Assembly (NCBI GenBank): GCA_028023455.1 | Contig: JAQFVV010006255.1 | Location: 558,001-622,000, forward strand | Direction: 5' to 3' | DNA length: 64,000 bases | Source: Epiperipatus broadwayi | Taxonomy: Eukaryota; Onychophora; Udeonychophora; Euonychophora; Peripatidae | Made by a program: the position numbers and the translations under genes | Notes under the pieces: model-generated | Databases searched by the model: none | Told to the model about the DNA's origin: nothing | The model's input: the letters and a program-made list of their open reading frames with translations, nothing else | Part shown: positions 59,205 through 64,000 of the stretch, one piece after another | How the letters are laid out: each line of letters opens with the position of its first letter | How positions within the stretch are numbered: position 1 is the stretch's first letter

Positions 59205-59925
59205 CTTAGTGATGAAAGTTTATTCATCAAAAAAACAGGTACAAATACAATTTTAAAAAAGGTTTACAAAGATGTGATTACATGGTAAAATGAAATTCAG
59301 GAGCAACATGGTGAAAGGGGAAGGATACATAAAAAAAGGAAAGGAATGTGGAAATGGTGTGTAGTCCAGACCAAGAACAGTCTTTGTTTGCAAGTTCGAG
59401 ATGCACAACCTCATTGAGCGAGCAATGGCACAGGTCACAAATTTTTATATGGATGAGTTCTGTGACAGAGGCTGAGTGGATGGGAGTTGGAGGATTTCCC
59501 AGGTGTCTGTGAGAAGCAGAAGTGGGGCTAGTTTGGTACCTCTGGTTTTGAGAGTACGAGTTAGATCCAATAGTTTTTGATTTGCTGAGTGTACTCTCTG
59601 ATCAAAAATAATAGAACATTGTAGCAGCCAGAGTGAATATATAAGGAAAACTAATAGTCTGATAGTTGCAAAGACCCTTATTTCAATGAATCCTCGGAGA
59701 TTGAAGATGGTGTTCTTGTGTGAGGAAAGGCAGGAATTTATGACATGTCTCATTTCAAGAAAAAAGGAACATTTGAGTAGGAAATGTTAGAGAGTTTCAT
59801 TGTCAGTTTTACAGAGATGGTATAGGGGAGAGATCTTGGTGAAACCCCTATGATTGACCAAAAATTGATTGGTGGGAAGGGAGTGCTGCAACATCCACAA
59901 TTTTATTTATAAATTTTACTTTTTT
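59205..59925 (-). pseudogene. Non-LTR retrotransposon 3' fragment with zinc-knuckle C-terminus
   Basis: Minus-strand 59900-59445 gives LPTNQFLVNHRGFTKISPLY, HLCKTDNETL, a stop, and HFLLKCSFFLEMRHVINSCL. This is the C-X2-3-C...H-x4-C zinc-knuckle block found after the reverse transcriptase in several non-LTR clades, followed by about 80 residues rich in Leu. An AATAAA signal (complement of 59225-59232) and an A-rich stretch close the left (3') end. RT proper is absent, so the copy is 5'-truncated. The knuckle sequence differs from that of element B at 2.13-4.34 kb, so it is another family. Confidence 0.65.
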
Positions 59926-60015
59926 TATATATTTCACAATTTTAGCAATATTCCATTTAATATTAGATACTTTTTATTCTATTTTATGTAATAGTGTTCA
60001 TTCTATTTTATACCC
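59926..60015. other. AT-rich spacer
   Basis: Nothing recognised. Confidence 0.4.
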
Positions 60016-60300
60016 TGTGTGGTTTGGCACAGTGGTAGAGTTTTCTAGTGTTCATAGGTCTAGTGCTCGAATTTCTTATAAACTATTGAGCAATAAAGTC
60101 AAATGTATTTTTTTCTTCTTTTTATGTAATCTTTCTTCATCTAAAGATGGTCAACAGCTTTACAGAGCTATTTTAAATGTGAGCATCAAATGTTCAGCTT
60201 CATTACTTAAAGGCTGTTTCTCTGTAGCTTCTACGTTCATTTTTAATCCAGGCTTATTACCTATCAGATTTGAGAATATGACACTGACATTTACATTTTA
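60016..60300 (+). repeat. Possible tRNA-related repeat
   Basis: GTTTGGCACAGTGGTAGAGT resembles an A-box half and GTGCTCGAATTTC a poor B box; GTGCTCRAATTTCTTATAAA also occurs in the S2 SINE at 32288-32310. The rest is unidentified. It could be a SINE relic; it does not fold as a tRNA gene by eye. Confidence 0.3.
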
Positions 60301-60474
60301 TATTTGTAAATATAAAAATGGAATGAGCACTCATAAGCATGCACATACACACACAATTTTTTCCTGCTTTTGAGAAAATCCAGCCAACATCTCAGTTAAA
60401 ATCCTACTACAAATCTTAATGGAATAGCCATATCCCTTTTATTTCAAATTCAGAGATAAAAAAAACAGTAAACT

Positions 60475-60670
60475 CATTGTGATATAAACTGAGCTGGGAT
60501 TATATAAATGATAATATAGACCAACTGATGAATGCTGTTTTAGCACAAAATGTGTATTGGTGATTATTTATTTTTTTATATGTGTGTGGTCATGTGTATC
60601 AGTCGTATGAGATAGTGTGGATAGTTGAAGGGTGCTTGAAAATCTGAGTTCATATCCCCTATACTTACAA
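60475..60670 (-). repeat. FB1 foldback fragment, single inverted arm
   Basis: GATATAAACTGAGCTGGGAT, GACCAACTGATGAATGCTGT, TTAGCACAAAATGTGTATTG, GTGTATCAGTCGTATGAGAT, AGTGTGGATAGTTGAAGG and CTTGAAAATCTGAGTTCATA match the reverse complement of an FB1 arm. Confidence 0.75.
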
Positions 60671-62050
60671 TTAAGCTCCAGGTTTGTGAAGAGTGCCTGG
60701 TTTTCAAACATTTAAACTCATCAAACTGATTTATGTTTATGAATATATCATCTTATATTCATTTACTAAATAAACAATCATATGATATTAGGAGCTTCAA
60801 TGATAAAATTGTATGGAGTGGGCAATATAAATTTTCTTAACCTATTTTAAAATTTCTGACAGGAAACAAAGACTTTTTTCGTTTAATAACTAACTTTTTG
60901 CAGTAACTAATATTGACTATATTTGTGTATGTGTGTATATAAAATCACATACAATTTTATATATAATACAACATAATTCGGTTTAATCCCGTAAAATTTA
61001 ACATAAACGTATAAATAAATATTAATTAGCAAAATATTTATTTATATAACTGTTATATGAAAATTTATCAATTTCATTAAATATTTATGTAAATAAAATG
61101 TATGCATTCAATTTTAATGCATATATAAATATATGTTTTACGTTTTATTCCGTGAAATTATAGTAAGATTTATCTTTACAGTCATTTGCATTCATCTGAC
61201 AACGCTAGTAATTATCGAATTTGAAGATAGGTGAGCAGAATTCGATTTTCTTTTTTTTTTTTTTAAAAAAAAAAAAAGGAAAAACAATATTTGTGATGAA
61301 TTTATTAAACAGTAATAAATGTTTTATTGATCGAACTGAGCCACAGAATTAAATGTAATTTTATATTCTGTTTTATGTATTAATGAATTGTAATATTTTA
61401 AACTTAAATTTTTTATTGATAAATTAGTCAATATATATATTTTTTTTTAAGTTAATTATTTGCTTTTCCAAGAAAATGTTAACGTTTATTTATTTTATTT
61501 TGTGAGTAGTAAATCCATTTTATCGTTTTAAAAATTATTCTATTATGCTTTTAAAATTGCATTTATAAATATTGAAAAAAATTATGGAAATTACACACCC
61601 ATATCAAATTATTTAGCCACACCCTATGTATAAACTGAATCAGAATAGCTTTATTTTTTTTTTGAATAATGTAAACATATGTAAGCAAAGAGAGGGGGAT
61701 AATCTAAACATAGGTAGATAGCTATAGTAAAGTAAAAATGGCATTCAAATCTTAAGATATGCTTGCAAGATGTGGCATCTGTTCTATAATTTTCAACCTA
61801 ACAAGAATATTATAATGTTTTTGAATGTGACACATTTATTGGTATCTTTTTTTTTTTTTTTTTCAAAAATAAAAGTGAAAGGCTAATTAAAACTAAATAA
61901 CAGCAGTTTAAAAAAATATTTGATTAAAAATATTAATCATTTCAACAATCAAGTATTTTTGATCAGCTTCTGCCATTAATTTGTAACTATTTTTCATCTT
62001 TATGCTTTAAAAAATTAATTAATTAAAAGTTTAAATACAATATTATGTTT
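60671..62050. other. AT-rich stretch with poly(T)/poly(A) runs
   Basis: An adjoining T14 and A13 pair near 61249-61277 could form a hairpin, and a T19 run lies near 61846. No gene or repeat recognised. Confidence 0.5.
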
Positions 62051-62056
62051 TTGAAT

Positions 62057-62815
62057 AAACATACAGAAGTGGTATTTTTTTAATATTCAGTTTTATTACT
62101 GCCTAGCATGTTTTCAATATATTGACTATATCATATTCATGGCATATAGTGGTATGATTAAATAGTTCTTTATGTTAGTGTTTAATCTATGTTTAATTAT
62201 TTTAATTTAAAATTTAAATTCAAATATAAAGACACTTTACCAAATGAATGGGCCATAAAATTAAGTGCAGACAATCAGTTTGCAATACTGCTTATTATGG
62301 GGAGTCGAGGGCCAACTTGTCAATGAAACTTGTCTAACACAGATATTTATACACTAGAGCCCTCTGAGACAAAGAACACACATCAATATTTACAGACCAT
62401 GAGTAGAAAACTGGCCATAGATTCACACTAACAAAAGCAGAGATAGTGTACAGAGAGAAAGAATAGAAAGCAGATCAAAAAAGCATGTGGAATAGCTAGT
62501 GACCTATTTTCTATTAACAAAAAATAAACAAGCATGCCCATTTTAAAGAAATTAGCTATTTGAATATTCAAATTTAAATTTTTAATTAAAATTGAATACA
62601 TAAACAGTTAATTAAACATTGATTAAACACTGATATAAAAAATCATTTAATCACATCACTATATGACATATAGATGATATAGTATATATATTGAAAGCAT
62701 GCTAGGTAGTAATAAAGCTGAATTTTAATATATATATACCTTTTCTGGGAGGATGTTCATTAACAAGCAAATATCATGTTAGCTCAGAAAAGAAAAAAAT
62801 TAATAACAATTGCAT
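62057..62815. mobile_element. TIR3-family element bracketing a Penelope remnant
   Basis: The left end ACATACAGAAGTGGTATTTT ... TTTATTACTGCCTAGCATG (62060-62109) pairs with the right end CATGCTAGGTAGTAATAAAG ... ACCTTTTCTG (62697-62747). TTAGCTCAGAAAAG...TTAATAACAATTG (62780-62812) matches the sequence flanking the 44.89-45.11 kb hairpin. The interior contains a dead Penelope GIY-YIG fragment. Either an element with terminal inverted repeats captured Penelope sequence, or these repeats belong to the Penelope family's own ends. Confidence 0.6.
62235..62560 (+). pseudogene. Penelope-like element, GIY-YIG fragment (another lineage)
   Basis: Plus strand: NTAYYGESRANLSMKLV (about 62285-62335), then RYLYTRAL, DKEHTSIFTDHE, KTGHRFTLTKAEIVYREKE and, after a frameshift, KNKHAHFKEISY. 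YYGES.ANLS is the YIG half of a GIY-YIG nuclease, and the following GH.F....AEIVYREKE block is the usual C-terminal continuation in Penelope-like proteins. Stops interrupt it and the RT is absent. The type differs from the 8.4-, 35- and 45-kb copies. Confidence 0.75.
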
Positions 62816-64000
62816 ATTATGTTTTATTTATATTATTGCATTTCATTATTAAAGCAATTCAATTTATGAAGAATAAATAATGTAAACATTTTTATATTGT
62901 AATTTGTTATATAATAAAAAGATTGCATTCATTATTTTCTTATTTATAGTTAAAATATATTAATGGAAATAATTATTAAATAAATATTATCATCTTTATT
63001 AGTGCTACATGTATCAAATATGCTAATACATCTTTAATTAGCTTCTCATTTTAACTAACTTTTACCTAATCAAAATGTGAAATGGAAGAGAAACAACCAA
63101 AAATTAATTAAAGAGTAACCAACAAATTACTGATGTAAAATCTCATTTAATATATAGTACATCATTGAACTTATATTATTTATATATGTGAACGTATGTG
63201 TTAGTTTTTTAATTAATATTCTTATACTAATATTTAATTGAATTACATGAGCTATCTCCCAAATAATAGAGATCATTCAAGAACATTGCAAAAATTCTCA
63301 AGAAACAGTCCTAAATAACTCTTTTATCAGGAATATATTAATATTAACAGCAAACCAATATGCTTCATCATTGTTAATATCAATATTATGATGATGTTTT
63401 ATCTGTATCAGATCTTCTGTCTTTTATGTAATGATTGTAACAGTAATGTTGAAAACAAAATGTACAAATTTATTTTAAAAATAGTCTTAATATCTGATTT
63501 CATATAATCAATCATATTATTGGGATAATGTCATTGTGCAATATTACATTAAAAAATGAATTCATATTAAAAGTATTGATAAAATAAATTAACTGGATTT
63601 TAAAGATAGTGGTTTTAAAATGATTGATATCTGTTTTACAAAGTTTTCCCAAATAGAAAAAATTTTAACTGTAACATGGCATTTATCAATATAGCCCAGT
63701 ATTTAAAAGAATTTTAATGATCTCCTTTTATGGTGAGTATGGAATCTGAACAAGATTGTGGTGTTGATGAAATCTACATTATGGCTAGTGTCTAAAACAT
63801 TTTTACTGCTTTAATTTTGTACATTTATTTTAGCACTAATACAACAACTATTCATGTCCAAATAAAAGCCTAATAAACACAAATATTTCAGATTCCTTGG
63901 GATGTGGGGTAGATCAAATCCTTAGATTTTAATAACAAGCTGGCAAATTTTTAATTCTCTGCTAAATATCATTTCATTATTAAAGCATTTTAGAATATAT
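62816..64000. other. AT-rich stretch with no recognisable feature
   Basis: Nothing recognised to the right edge of the window. Confidence 0.5.

Overview
This window looks like gene-poor nuclear DNA from a multicellular animal, most likely an invertebrate. It is very AT-rich (roughly three quarters A+T by eye). It has no bacterial-style gene packing, no recognisable host exon, and is crowded with eukaryotic mobile elements: Penelope-like retroelements, non-LTR retrotransposons, hAT DNA transposons, tRNA-derived SINEs, palindromic foldback repeats and microsatellites. A mollusc, perhaps a cephalopod, would fit this mixture, but that is a weak inference and nothing in the sequence settles it.

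Layout: 0-6.7 kb is a decayed minus-strand non-LTR retrotransposon (esterase-like ORF1 remnant, AP endonuclease, linker, reverse transcriptase). A second minus-strand non-LTR element is nested at 2.13-4.34 kb, and a small hammerhead-like motif lies at 1.74 kb. 7-14 kb holds palindromes, a foldback repeat, a Penelope GIY-YIG remnant (8.4-8.96 kb), a solo tRNA-headed repeat (10.44-10.8 kb), a self-nested foldback (11.3-12.4 kb), an RTE-like reverse transcriptase remnant (12.4-13.3 kb) and a foldback whose centre carries a hammerhead-ribozyme-like core (13.42-13.71 kb). 14-27 kb is mostly featureless AT-rich DNA with a decayed hAT (23.07-24.17 kb) and several minisatellites. 27.7-29.5 kb is a large palindrome. 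29.5-45 kb is repeat-dense and contains the one intact protein gene of the window, a 611-codon Penelope-like reverse transcriptase/GIY-YIG endonuclease (35080-36915), plus many foldback copies. 45-64 kb holds two more Penelope fragments, a decayed hAT of the GTF2IRD2/ZBED-like type, a (TAA)n tract of about 311 bp, an LTR-retrotransposon relic, SINE copies and a further non-LTR relic.

The most interesting unit is the 33.9-37.5 kb composite. The intact Penelope-like ORF is followed directly by a tRNA-like module with A and B boxes, a hammerhead-like motif and short tandem repeats. The whole 3' part is repeated in inverted orientation 5' of the ORF. The same tRNA-headed module exists alone at 10.44-10.80 kb, suggesting a SINE-like element that shares its 3' end with, or is mobilised by, a Penelope-like element. 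Penelope remnants of apparently different lineages occur at five places.

No host gene, genuine tRNA/rRNA gene, CRISPR array or bacterial feature was found. All identifications come from reading translations and repeats by eye; no database search was run.
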